Below, in pieces: positions 43,868-51,799 of a stretch of DNA of 64,000 nt. The stretch lies in contig JASSUI010000001.1 of the NCBI GenBank assembly GCA_031963415.1, positions 1,426,001-1,490,000 on the forward strand, written 5' to 3'. The first letter of the stretch is position 1. Every line of letters starts with the position of its first letter. The translations under genes and the position numbers were made by a program. The notes beneath the pieces are model-generated. The model saw nothing but the letters and a program-made list of their open reading frames with translations. It was not told the DNA's origin and did no database searches. This DNA is from JASSUD01 sp031963415 (GTDB lineage Bacteria; Pseudomonadota; Gammaproteobacteria; Burkholderiales; Burkholderiaceae).

Positions 43868-46477
43868 ATGCAAGAAAAATATCTCCCCACCGAAGTTGAA
43901 TCGGCTATACAGCGCACTTGGAATGAAAGCAACGTGTATCAGGCGCGTGAAACACCTGAGCGTAATAAATTTTATTGCGTATCGATGCTGCCTTATCCAT
44001 CAGGTAACTTGCACATGGGGCACGTGCGCAATTACACGATTAATGATGTGAGGGTGCGTCACGAACGCATGAAAGGTCGTAACGTGCTGATGCCAATGGG
44101 TTGGGATGCGTTTGGCATGCCCGCCGAGAACGCGGCGATTGCTCACGATGTCGCGCCTGCGCAATGGACGTACGCGAATATCGCCGCGATGAAAAAGCAG
44201 ATGCAATCGATGGGGTTAGCTATTGATTGGTCGCGTGAGATCGTGACTTGTCAACCTGACTATTACCGCTGGAATCAATGGCTGTTTCTGAAGCTTTTGG
44301 AAAAAGGCATCGTCTATCAAAAAACCGGTGTAGTTAACTGGGATCCCGTCGATCAAACGGTGCTCGCTAATGAACAAGTGATTGATGGCCGTGGCTGGCG
44401 CTCGGGTGCGCTAGTTGAGCGGCGTGAAATCCCCATGTATTACATGAAGATCACGCAATATGCGGATGAATTATTGAAAGATCTCGATGATTTAGGCTGG
44501 CCTGAGCGCGTCAAACTGATGCAACGCAATTGGATTGGCAAAAGCGAAGGTGTCAGAATAGGTTTCCCCTATGAATTAGATGGCGAGCAAAAGCAGTTAT
44601 ACGTGTTTACTACCCGTGCTGATACGATCATGGGGATCACGTTTTGCGCGATCGCTGCAGAACATCCATTAGCCACTCATCTGGCACAGCAACGTCCCGA
44701 TCTGCAAGCTTTCATTCAAGCATGCAAAACCCACAGTACAGCCGAAGCAGATTTAGCGACACTTGAGAAAAAAGGAATCGCTACGGGCTTTTTCGTAACC
44801 CATCCGCTTACGCAGCAGCCTGTTGAAGTGTGGATCGGTAACTATGTGTTGATGAGTTACGGCGAAGGTGCGGTAATGGGTGTGCCAGCGCATGATGAGC
44901 GAGATTTTGCGTTTGCACAAAAGTACGGCTTGCCCATTAAACCAGTCATTGATGTTGAACAACGTCCCTATTCAACAGAGGCTTGGGCAGAGTGGTACGG
45001 CAGCAAAGAAGGGACATGTATTAACAGTGGTAAATATGATGGTTTGTCCTATGCTGCCGCTGTTGACGCTGTCGCTGCTGATTTAAGTAAGCTGGATTTA
45101 GGCGGCAAGCAAACGACCTGGCGCTTGCGTGACTGGGGCATTTCGCGTCAGCGTTATTGGGGTACGCCCATTCCGATCATTCATTGTGATGCGTGTGGCA
45201 CGGTACCTGTGCCAGAAGATCAGTTGCCAGTGATTCTGCCTGAAGATCTAAAACCGGACGGCAGCGGTAATCCTCTCGCTAAATCAGCCGCGTTTGTGAA
45301 CTGTACTTGTCCACAATGCGGTGCAAACGCGAAGCGTGAAACCGATACGATGGATACTTTTGTCGATTCATCTTGGTATTTCATGCGCTACGCTTGTCCC
45401 GATGCAGCCACGATGATTGATGAGCGTGCCGCTTATTGGATGCCGATGGATCAATATATCGGTGGCATTGAGCATGCGATTTTGCATTTGTTATACGCGC
45501 GTTTTTGGACGAAAGCGATGCGTGACTTAGGTTTAATCAATTTTTCTGAGCCTGCACACAATCTGTTAACGCAAGGCATGGTGCTCAACGAGACTTTTTA
45601 CCGCGAAGATGCGCAAGGTAAAAAAACTTGGTTTAATCCCGGCGCGGTTACGTTGCATCATGATGAGAAAGGTCGCTGCACGCATGCGACACTCAATGCA
45701 GATGGACAACCGGTAGTGATGGGCGGCATTGAAAAGATGTCCAAGTCAAAAAACAATGGTGTGGATCCACAAGCGTTAATTGACCAGCATGGTGCTGATA
45801 CAGCACGCCTCTTCACGATATTTGCCGCGCCGCCTACACAGCAACTTGAATGGTCAGGCGCAGGGGTTGAGGGTGCTAGCCGTTTTTTACGCCGCTTGTG
45901 GAATTTCGGTTATAGCCAGCAAGCCTTACTTAAGGATGCCCAACAACTGCACATTGATGCACTAAATGACAAGCAAAAAGCATTGCGACGTGAAATTCAT
46001 CACTTATTGAAGCAAGCTGAATTTGACTATCAACGCACGCAATACAATACCGTTGTGTCAGCCACCATGAAGATGCTGAATGCATTAGAAGCGGCCAAGC
46101 CTGCAGCTTCAGCTGTAGAAGTGGGTGATGCAGCTATGCGAGAAGCATATGGCATCTTATTGCGTGTGCTGTATCCAGTTGTGCCGCATATTACTTGTGC
46201 ATTGTGGGACGCGCTTGGCTATCAAGCGCAATGGGGAGTACTGTGGGATGCGCGTTGGCCGGAAGTGGATGCATCCGCGCTGGAGGCTTCCGAGATTGAG
46301 TTAGTGCTGCAGATTAATGGCAAGGTGAGGGGAGCGTTAACTATTGCGCGAGACGCATCAAAAGAAGCCATTGAAAAAGCAGCGCTCGCGCATGAGGTGT
46401 TTGAGCGTTACAGCCAAAATCAAGCACCGAAAAAAATTATTGTGGTGCCAGGCCGCTTAGTAAACGTTGTTGTATAG
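43868..46477 (+). CDS. leuS: Leucyl-tRNA synthetase
   Basis: Class I synthetase charging tRNA-Leu. HIGH-type motif PYPSGNLHMGHVRN near the N-terminus, the CP1 editing domain (TTRADTIMGITF, YGEGAVMGVPAHDERD) in the middle, and KMSKS in IEKMSKSKNNGVDP. The frame opens at a TTG (43859), but MQEKYLPTEVE from ATG 43868 is the usual N-terminus. 869 residues. First gene of leuS-lptE-holA. Confidence 0.97.
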   Translation: MQEKYLPTEVESAIQRTWNESNVYQARETPERNKFYCVSMLPYPSGNLHMGHVRNYTINDVRVRHERMKGRNVLMPMGWDAFGMPAENAAIAHDVAPAQWTYANIAAMKKQMQSMGLAIDWSREIVTCQPDYYRWNQWLFLKLLEKGIVYQKTGVVNWDPVDQTVLANEQVIDGRGWRSGALVERREIPMYYMKITQYADELLKDLDDLGWPERVKLMQRNWIGKSEGVRIGFPYELDGEQKQLYVFTTRADTIMGITFCAIAAEHPLATHLAQQRPDLQAFIQACKTHSTAEADLATLEKKGIATGFFVTHPLTQQPVEVWIGNYVLMSYGEGAVMGVPAHDERDFAFAQKYGLPIKPVIDVEQRPYSTEAWAEWYGSKEGTCINSGKYDGLSYAAAVDAVAADLSKLDLGGKQTTWRLRDWGISRQRYWGTPIPIIHCDACGTVPVPEDQLPVILPEDLKPDGSGNPLAKSAAFVNCTCPQCGANAKRETDTMDTFVDSSWYFMRYACPDAATMIDERAAYWMPMDQYIGGIEHAILHLLYARFWTKAMRDLGLINFSEPAHNLLTQGMVLNETFYREDAQGKKTWFNPGAVTLHHDEKGRCTHATLNADGQPVVMGGIEKMSKSKNNGVDPQALIDQHGADTARLFTIFAAPPTQQLEWSGAGVEGASRFLRRLWNFGYSQQALLKDAQQLHIDALNDKQKALRREIHHLLKQAEFDYQRTQYNTVVSATMKMLNALEAAKPAASAVEVGDAAMREAYGILLRVLYPVVPHITCALWDALGYQAQWGVLWDARWPEVDASALEASEIELVLQINGKVRGALTIARDASKEAIEKAALAHEVFERYSQNQAPKKIIVVPGRLVNVVV

Positions 46478-46488
46478 GCGTTGAGGGA

Positions 46489-46592
46489 GCCTATTTAAGC
46501 TCTGCCTAGCGCCCTTGCGTCACCTTGCCTTGTTTTGCCGTAAGGCATGGGCTGGCAGCGAAGTGCAAGGTTGCCAGGAAGAGCCTAAACAG
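46489..46592. repeat. Family B palindromic repeat, diverged copy
   Basis: Begins GCCTATTTAAGCTCTGCCTAG and ends with CAGGAAGAGCCTAAACAG (first stretch is 21 bases in the genome; key parts CCTATTTAAG and GCCTAGCGCCCTTGCG). Lies just after the leuS stop. Arms are more mismatched than in the copy after hemD. Confidence 0.7.
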
Positions 46593-46632
46593 ATTTTTAG
46601 GTGAGTAGGAATAGCGTCGTTGAGGAAAACAA

Positions 46633-47184
46633 GTGACTCATAAATGGTTATCAGCGTTAGCTGTTGCGGTGTTTCTTTTAGCCGGTTGCGGTTTTTATTT
46701 AAAGGGGCATCAAGAGTACGCTTTTAAGCGGCTGTATATTGTGCCGTCTGGCACCACCAGTCCGGCTATGCTCGCCCGTTTAAAGCGCATGGTTCAGGCA
46801 AATGGCACGACCATTGTGGTTAATCATCCGCGTGAAGCCGATGCGACTTTGTTTATTGATCAAGGGCGCAGCCGCAATTCGCTGAGTATTAGTGTTAGAG
46901 GTTTAATTGATGAATACGAATTGCTGCTATCACTTAAGTATTCGCTGATTAGTGCGGACGGAACAACTTTGATTCCCCAAAGCTCACTCTCACTCAATCG
47001 CGCGATGACCTATAACAACCAATTTGCGCTAGCTAAAGAAGCCGAGGCTGATTTGTTCTACAGCGATATGGAAAGCGATGCGACTGACCAATTGATTCGT
47101 CGTTTAGCCGCCGTGCGCTCGCTTGAGGCAAGCGGCGCTGTTCCATCGATAAACTCGTCCGCCCCGTTGCAGCCATTGTTTTAA
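46633..47184 (+). CDS. lptE: LPS-assembly lipoprotein LptE
   Basis: Outer membrane lipoprotein that forms the plug of the LptDE LPS translocon. Starts with GTG; signal peptide ends in FLLAGCGFYLKG with the lipidated cysteine at 19. The rest has the LptE alternation of strands and helices (RLYIVPSGTTSPAMLARLKRM broken as RLYIVPSG and ARLKRM; DATLFIDQ). Length 183 residues, normal. Place between leuS and holA is diagnostic in Burkholderia. Confidence 0.9.
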   Translation: MTHKWLSALAVAVFLLAGCGFYLKGHQEYAFKRLYIVPSGTTSPAMLARLKRMVQANGTTIVVNHPREADATLFIDQGRSRNSLSISVRGLIDEYELLLSLKYSLISADGTTLIPQSSLSLNRAMTYNNQFALAKEAEADLFYSDMESDATDQLIRRLAAVRSLEASGAVPSINSSAPLQPLF

Positions 47185-47207
47185 CCTATTTAATTCTCCC
47201 CAGGCTT

Positions 47208-47309
47208 AGAGCTTGTTTAGGTCCTTCCTCCTGGCTTTGCGCCAACGCAGACAGTACAAATGTACGGCGAGACGGTGCGAGGGCACCAGGGAAGTTCTAA
47301 ACAAGTTCT
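47208..47309. repeat. Family B palindromic repeat, inverted variant
   Basis: From AGAGCTTGTTTAGG to TCTAAACAAGTTCT with a GTACAAATGTAC centre, placed between lptE and holA. The central block reads in the opposite orientation to the copy after hemD. Confidence 0.75.
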
Positions 47310-47330
47310 GTTTACTCAAAGAGAAAGATA

Positions 47331-48377
47331 ATGCAGCTGCGTGCCGACTCATTGCCTACCCATCTTAAGCAAGGCTTGGCACCTTTCTATTTGCTTCATG
47401 GTGATGAGCCGTTGCTGATGCAAGAGGCGGCTGATGCGATACGCGCCGCTGCCCGCGCTGCGGGATATCTTGAACGTTTGGTCTACACCACTGAGCGTAA
47501 CTTTGATTGGCGCATGTTAGATGGCATCAGCCATTCTGTTTCACTATTCGGTGAGCGTCGTCTGCTTGAGTTACGTATCCCTACAGCTAAACCTGGTCAG
47601 GAAGGCAGCGCAATATTAGAAAAATTGGCTAGCGAAAAGCCTGTTGATCAGATGATGTTGATCATCCTGCCAAGGCTGACAACCGCCTTGCAGAAAGCAG
47701 CTTGGTTTATTGCACTTGAGCGTGCAGGCGTGGCTATTCGCATTGACGCGGTTACGCTGACTCAGTTACCAGCTTGGATTAATCATCGTTTGCGTGCACA
47801 AGGCCAGCAGGTACAGCCTGGTCAAGAAGGACAACGCGCCTTGCAGTTTATGACTGAACGGGTCGAAGGGAATTTATTGGCAGCGCATCAGGAAATTCAA
47901 AAACTTGGATTGCTGTATCCGCCCGGTGAGCTGAAGTTTGAGCAAATCTACGAGGCTGTGTTAAACGTTGCACGTTATGACGTATTCAAACTCAATGAGG
48001 CGATGCTAGCCGGTGATAGACCGCGTTTGGCCCGTATGCTTGAGGGTCTGCGTGGAGAAGGAGAAGCGCCTGCTTTAGTGCTGTGGGCAGTAGTTGAAGA
48101 GATCCGCGTTTTAATACGTATTAAGCGCGGCTTGAAAGAGGGCAAATCCATTGCAACGCTATTGCGTGAAAACCGCGTATGGGGACCACGGGAGAAGCTC
48201 ATTACCGCTGCTCTATCTCAATTTTCTGAAGCAGAACTGGAAAGCAACTTAGCTTTCGCCGCGCGCCTTGATCGACAACTTAAGGGATTGTCGCTAGGGA
48301 CAGAGTCGTTGCCGGCGAACATATGGGATGGGTTGTTTGAACTAGCGTTAAAGCTTTCTCAATCTAGCAAACGTTAA
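47331..48377 (+). CDS. holA: DNA polymerase III subunit delta
   Basis: Clamp-loader subunit that opens the beta clamp. Contains FYLLHGDEPLLMQEAADAIR, the LFGERRLLELRIP block and the C-terminal helical collar domain (EGLRGEGEAPALVLWAVVEEI broken here as GEGEAPALVLWAV). 348 residues, normal. Follows leuS-lptE. In Burkholderia proA usually follows; here the IS3-type element comes next. Confidence 0.94.
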   Translation: MQLRADSLPTHLKQGLAPFYLLHGDEPLLMQEAADAIRAAARAAGYLERLVYTTERNFDWRMLDGISHSVSLFGERRLLELRIPTAKPGQEGSAILEKLASEKPVDQMMLIILPRLTTALQKAAWFIALERAGVAIRIDAVTLTQLPAWINHRLRAQGQQVQPGQEGQRALQFMTERVEGNLLAAHQEIQKLGLLYPPGELKFEQIYEAVLNVARYDVFKLNEAMLAGDRPRLARMLEGLRGEGEAPALVLWAVVEEIRVLIRIKRGLKEGKSIATLLRENRVWGPREKLITAALSQFSEAELESNLAFAARLDRQLKGLSLGTESLPANIWDGLFELALKLSQSSKR

Positions 48378-48454
48378 AGAACCCTTGTACAAACCCCTTA
48401 GCTGAAGCGACCCCAAAAGGTTAGACACCACGTTCTAATTTTTTGGGGTTTTTC

Positions 48455-48979
48455 ATGACAAAATACACAGAGCAGTTCAAATTATCTGTAATTGAAGATT
48501 ATTTATCTGGTACTAGGAGTTATCAAGAAGTAGCGAAAGCATACGGTCTAGATCGTAGTATGGTGCGCAGATGGATAGCTACCTACAAGATACATGGTGT
48601 AGCCAGCCTTCAAAAGAAATATCGGCATTACAGCGTCAAGTTTAAGCTTGGGGCTCTCAAGCATATGCAAGAACATTCGCTGTCACATCGAGAGACAGCA
48701 GCTCACTTTGATATTTGCAGTATCGGTATTTTAAGAGCCTGGGAACACCAGTATGATGCCGGAGGTATAGCTGCCTTATTACCCCGCCCAAAAGGCCGCC
48801 CCAAGCAGATGGATCAATCTACTAATACTCCACCCACACTTGGAAATCACGAAGAACGTACGCGAGAAGAGTTGCTTGAGGAGTTAAACTATTTGCGTAT
48901 GGAGAACGCTTATCTAAAAAAGCTCAGAGCCTTAATTCAAGCGAACCAGCAGGCAACACTGCGCAAAAAGCGCAAATAG
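48455..48979 (+). CDS. IS3-family transposase OrfA (IS150 type)
   Basis: Two helix-turn-helix units typical of IS150-type OrfA: FKLSVIEDYLSGTRSYQEVA with DRSMVRRWIATYK, and FKLGALKHMQEHSLSHRETA with GILRAWEHQY. A C-terminal leucine-zipper helix follows (TREELLEELNYLRMENAYLKK in pieces). The frame opens at a TTG (48443), but ATG 48455 is the natural start. 174 residues, seemingly intact; by itself it cannot transpose. Confidence 0.9.
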   Translation: MTKYTEQFKLSVIEDYLSGTRSYQEVAKAYGLDRSMVRRWIATYKIHGVASLQKKYRHYSVKFKLGALKHMQEHSLSHRETAAHFDICSIGILRAWEHQYDAGGIAALLPRPKGRPKQMDQSTNTPPTLGNHEERTREELLEELNYLRMENAYLKKLRALIQANQQATLRKKRK

Positions 48980-49441
48980 TGTTTGAATTAAGGCACCAAT
49001 ACCCACTGATAGGCTTACTCAAAGTCGCAGGTCTCGCACGGAGTACCTTTTACTATCACCAAGCTAGATTGCACAAAGGCGATAAATATGAGGCACTCAA
49101 AGCTCAGAGTTTAAAAAAGCGTGCATACGCCTAGGTAGTGAGGACAAACCAATTATTCACTCAGATCAAGGATGGCAGTATCAGAAGTCCGCTTATCAAG
49201 GCTTACTTGCGCAAAAAGGTATGACGCAAAGCATGTCTCGCAAAGGGAATTGTTTAGATAACGCGGCGATGGAAAGCTTCTTTGGCACCTTAAAATCAGA
49301 GTTCTTTTACTTGAAGTCATTTCGAGATATTGACGAGTTGCAACTGGGATTAAGCGATTACATTCATTACTACAATCATGATCGCATTAAGTTCAAGCTA
49401 GGAGGATTGAGTCCGGTTCAGTTCCGGATTCAAACCACTTA
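48979..49441 (+). pseudogene. IS3-family transposase OrfB, internally deleted and frameshifted
   Basis: It starts with GTG overlapping the orfA stop (VFELRHQYPLIGLLKVAGLA, RSTFYYHQ), then breaks at a stop near 49130. It resumes in another frame with the C-terminal rve part: HSDQGWQYQKSAYQ, RKGNCLDNAAMESFFGTLKSE and HYYNHDRIKFKLGGLSP. The piece with the first catalytic Asp is missing, so the transposase is dead. Confidence 0.9.
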
Positions 49442-49591
49442 AAATTTATTTCTAATCTCTAATTTCTTGGCGGTACTTCACCAGAAAAGGTAGGCGCCAC
49501 TATTCCGTTATCCCTTTTTTGATTAGGCTTGCAGCGTATAAAATGCGAAGTCATTGAATCCTTACTCCAAAAATTACTCCCACCCTTGGTC

Positions 49592-50827
49592 ATGACATCC
49601 CCCATAAACGCTAGCATCTCTCCTTTATTTTTTCAGATTCAAAACGCACAACGCATGGGTCAACCCTCCGAAAGTGCTGAGTTAAATGAGCCTGGCTTAT
49701 TGATAAAGCCTGCGAAAATGCCTCTTACCCTGGAAACGCTTCCTACGGAGCTGTTATCGATAATGATGCGTTATTTAGATGGGGCGTCGCTCAATACAAT
49801 GCGGCTCGTTAGCTCTACGCTAAATCAAGTTGCCACTGCCATTCCTGTGCCTATTAAAATTACAAAGAGAGATGAGCTTCAAGAGACACTAATCGCCTTG
49901 ATCGAGAGTAAAAGAAAAATTTCTACCCTAACGCTTTGCGGAGAAGATTTTAGCGATGAAGATTTACAAAATTTGCCTGCATCGCTACACAGTTTAACTT
50001 TAGAAGGTTGCGTCAATATTACCGATGCAGGGCTTGAACATATTAGTAGACTGACTCAGTTACAGCACCTCGATCTATCCAACTGTTCCCTCATTACTGA
50101 TATAGGTGTTGAACATGTAAGCAGATTGACACAATTGCAGCAGATCAACCTATCACACTGCGCCAAAATTACTAATGCAGGCCTTGGGCATATCAGTAGA
50201 TTGACACAGTTGCGGCAGCTTGGTCTATTGGCCTGCGACGGCATTACCGGTTTAGGTCTTGAACATGTAAGTAGACTGACTCAGTTACAGCATCTTAAAC
50301 TACGCTACTGTCGCTACATTAATGATACAGGCCTTGAGCATATCAGTGGATTGACGCAGTTGCAGGAACTTGACCTACCGGGCGGGGACATTACCGATGC
50401 AGGGCTTGAACATGTAAGTAAATTGACACAATTGCGGCATCTCTACCTATCGGCACCTGACCACATCACCGATATAGGGATTGAACATATAAGTAAACTG
50501 ACACAGTTGCAAGAGCTCTACCTACTGGGATCTTTCCATATTACCGATACAGGGCTTGAACATATAAGTAAATTGACACAGTTGCAGGAGCTCGATCTAT
50601 CGGGCTCTTTCCGCATTACCGATACAGGGCTTGAACATATAGGTAAACTGAAACAGCTGCATTGGCTCGACCTATCGGAATGCGACCGCATTACCGATGT
50701 AGGCCTTGAACCTATAAGTAGGCTAGCTCAGTTGCAGTACCTCAACCTAGAATACTGCTACGGTATCACCGAGGTAGGTCTTGCACTGTTAAGTAGATTG
50801 ATACCGCTGCTTGATCTTAGCAGCTGA
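49592..50827 (+). CDS. F-box / leucine-rich-repeat protein (GALA-like candidate effector)
   Basis: About 411 residues. After a short leader (MTSPINASISPLFF) an F-box-like motif reads LTLETLPTELLSIMMRYLDG then SLNTMRLVSSTLNQVA. From about residue 130 there are some 11 cysteine-containing LRRs of 25 residues (consensus LEHISxLTQLQxLDLSxCxxITDxG). Known: F-box/LRR proteins recruit substrates to SCF ubiquitin ligases in eukaryotes, and Ralstonia GALA effectors use this design inside plant cells. Bacteria have no SCF, so a host-directed role is a reasonable inference. The frame opens at TTG 49529; ATG 49592 is preferred. It lies inside the outer ends of an IS3-type element. Confidence 0.8.
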   Translation: MTSPINASISPLFFQIQNAQRMGQPSESAELNEPGLLIKPAKMPLTLETLPTELLSIMMRYLDGASLNTMRLVSSTLNQVATAIPVPIKITKRDELQETLIALIESKRKISTLTLCGEDFSDEDLQNLPASLHSLTLEGCVNITDAGLEHISRLTQLQHLDLSNCSLITDIGVEHVSRLTQLQQINLSHCAKITNAGLGHISRLTQLRQLGLLACDGITGLGLEHVSRLTQLQHLKLRYCRYINDTGLEHISGLTQLQELDLPGGDITDAGLEHVSKLTQLRHLYLSAPDHITDIGIEHISKLTQLQELYLLGSFHITDTGLEHISKLTQLQELDLSGSFRITDTGLEHIGKLKQLHWLDLSECDRITDVGLEPISRLAQLQYLNLEYCYGITEVGLALLSRLIPLLDLSS

Positions 50828-51145
50828 AGCAAGATTGCCACTGCGAGGCTTTGCATATCGTGACAGCACTTCACCATCAGCAGCTATTCAAAATAGTATG
50901 TGAACCTTTCTACTGATACCACTTACCCTAGATATAGAGGGGAAGCACATCAATGTCTAAATGACAGAATAAGTTCTCTTAACTTTTTCTACTTAAAGTC
51001 CAACTTTTTGGGGTCACATCAAGCTGAATAATCAACTGAGGCCTTTCTTTTTTACATTGGGTACTTAACGTACTGTTTGGGTTGGTGTGTTGGCCTTTGC
51101 GGGCGTATAGAGATTCTTTAAATTTTCATTGACGGATCATCGATC
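50828..51145. other. Region with the IS3 right end, otherwise gene-free
   Basis: The IS right end occupies 50999-51021, followed by AGC. Nothing else is recognised in these 318 bases. Confidence 0.5.
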
Positions 51146-51562
51146 ATGCTTTGGATTAAAACGCTTCACATTTTTTTTGTTATCGGATGGTTTGTGGGCT
51201 TATTTTATCTGCCTCGGCTGTATGTGAATCTGGCTCAGGAAACGAATCCGGCTGTCATCGAACGACTTTTATTGATGGCGCGTAAACTGTTGAGGTTTAT
51301 GACACTGATTGCATTACCGGCTTTAGGGTTTGGGATCTGGTTATGGCTTGGTTATGGGATTGGTTGCCAGCAAGGATGGCTGCATGCCAAGATGACTATT
51401 GTGCTGTTTTTAATTGCTTATCATCTGATGTGCGGCAATTTGCTGAGTAAGTTTGAGCGCGGCTGCAATACGCATAGCCACCTTTGGTATAGAGTCTTCA
51501 ATGAGGTTCCTACGCTAGCCCTGCTTGGGGTTTTAACACTTGTCGTGTTTAAACCGTTCTAG
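51146..51562 (+). CDS. hemJ: HemJ/CopD-like membrane protein (protoporphyrinogen IX oxidase type)
   Basis: 138-residue protein with four membrane helices. LWIKTLHIFFVIGWFVGLFYLPRLYV with its conserved His and Trp, HAKMTIVLFLIAYH and RVFNEVPTLALL (shown in parts: LWIKTLHIFFVIGWF, GLFYLPRLYV) match the HemJ/UPF0093 family. HemJ oxidises protoporphyrinogen IX in bacteria without HemG or HemY oxidase and fits the heme genes of this window. Generic annotation would be CopD family. Confidence 0.85.
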   Translation: MLWIKTLHIFFVIGWFVGLFYLPRLYVNLAQETNPAVIERLLLMARKLLRFMTLIALPALGFGIWLWLGYGIGCQQGWLHAKMTIVLFLIAYHLMCGNLLSKFERGCNTHSHLWYRVFNEVPTLALLGVLTLVVFKPF

Positions 51563-51799
51563 AAATTGTTTCAGTTTTTTTAAAAGACCAAAATAGAGGT
51601 GATGGGTACGTATGTTGAGGTTGCGTCGTCACCCCAAGCTACCCATACTTTTCCTGACTCGAAGAAGGCACCGCCATTACGGCTAATTCCTATCGTTTTT
51701 CTATCGGCGCTGTGCTTAGGAACAAAGACCTCAATTCATATAATAAAAATATTGACCTGAGCGTGGCACAGCATTTGATCTCAGCAGCGGATAGGCTAG

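Larger units (their letters stand above)
48403..51021 (+). mobile_element. IS3-family (IS150-like) element carrying an F-box/LRR passenger gene
   Basis: Left end TGAAGCGACCCCAAAAGG at 48403 and right end at 50999-51021 (reverse complement TGATGTGACCCCAAAAAG) match in 19 of 23 aligned bases. The trinucleotide AGC flanks both ends (48400-48402 and 51022-51024), as expected for IS3-type target duplication. Inside are intact orfA, a deleted orfB and the LRR gene. A second, more degenerate right-end-like sequence (16 of 23) is at 49458-49480, where the IS would normally end. The heptamer ACTTAAA occurs at 49437 (orfB stop) and at 50991, bracketing the extra 1.55 kb. Confidence 0.75.

Noticed and set aside
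49458..49480. Right end of the IS3-type element directly after orfB
   Set aside because: It is at the expected place but matches the left end in only 16 of 23 bases, and I see no flanking duplication. The outer end at 50999-51021 matches better and has AGC on both sides. Kept as the alternative explanation.
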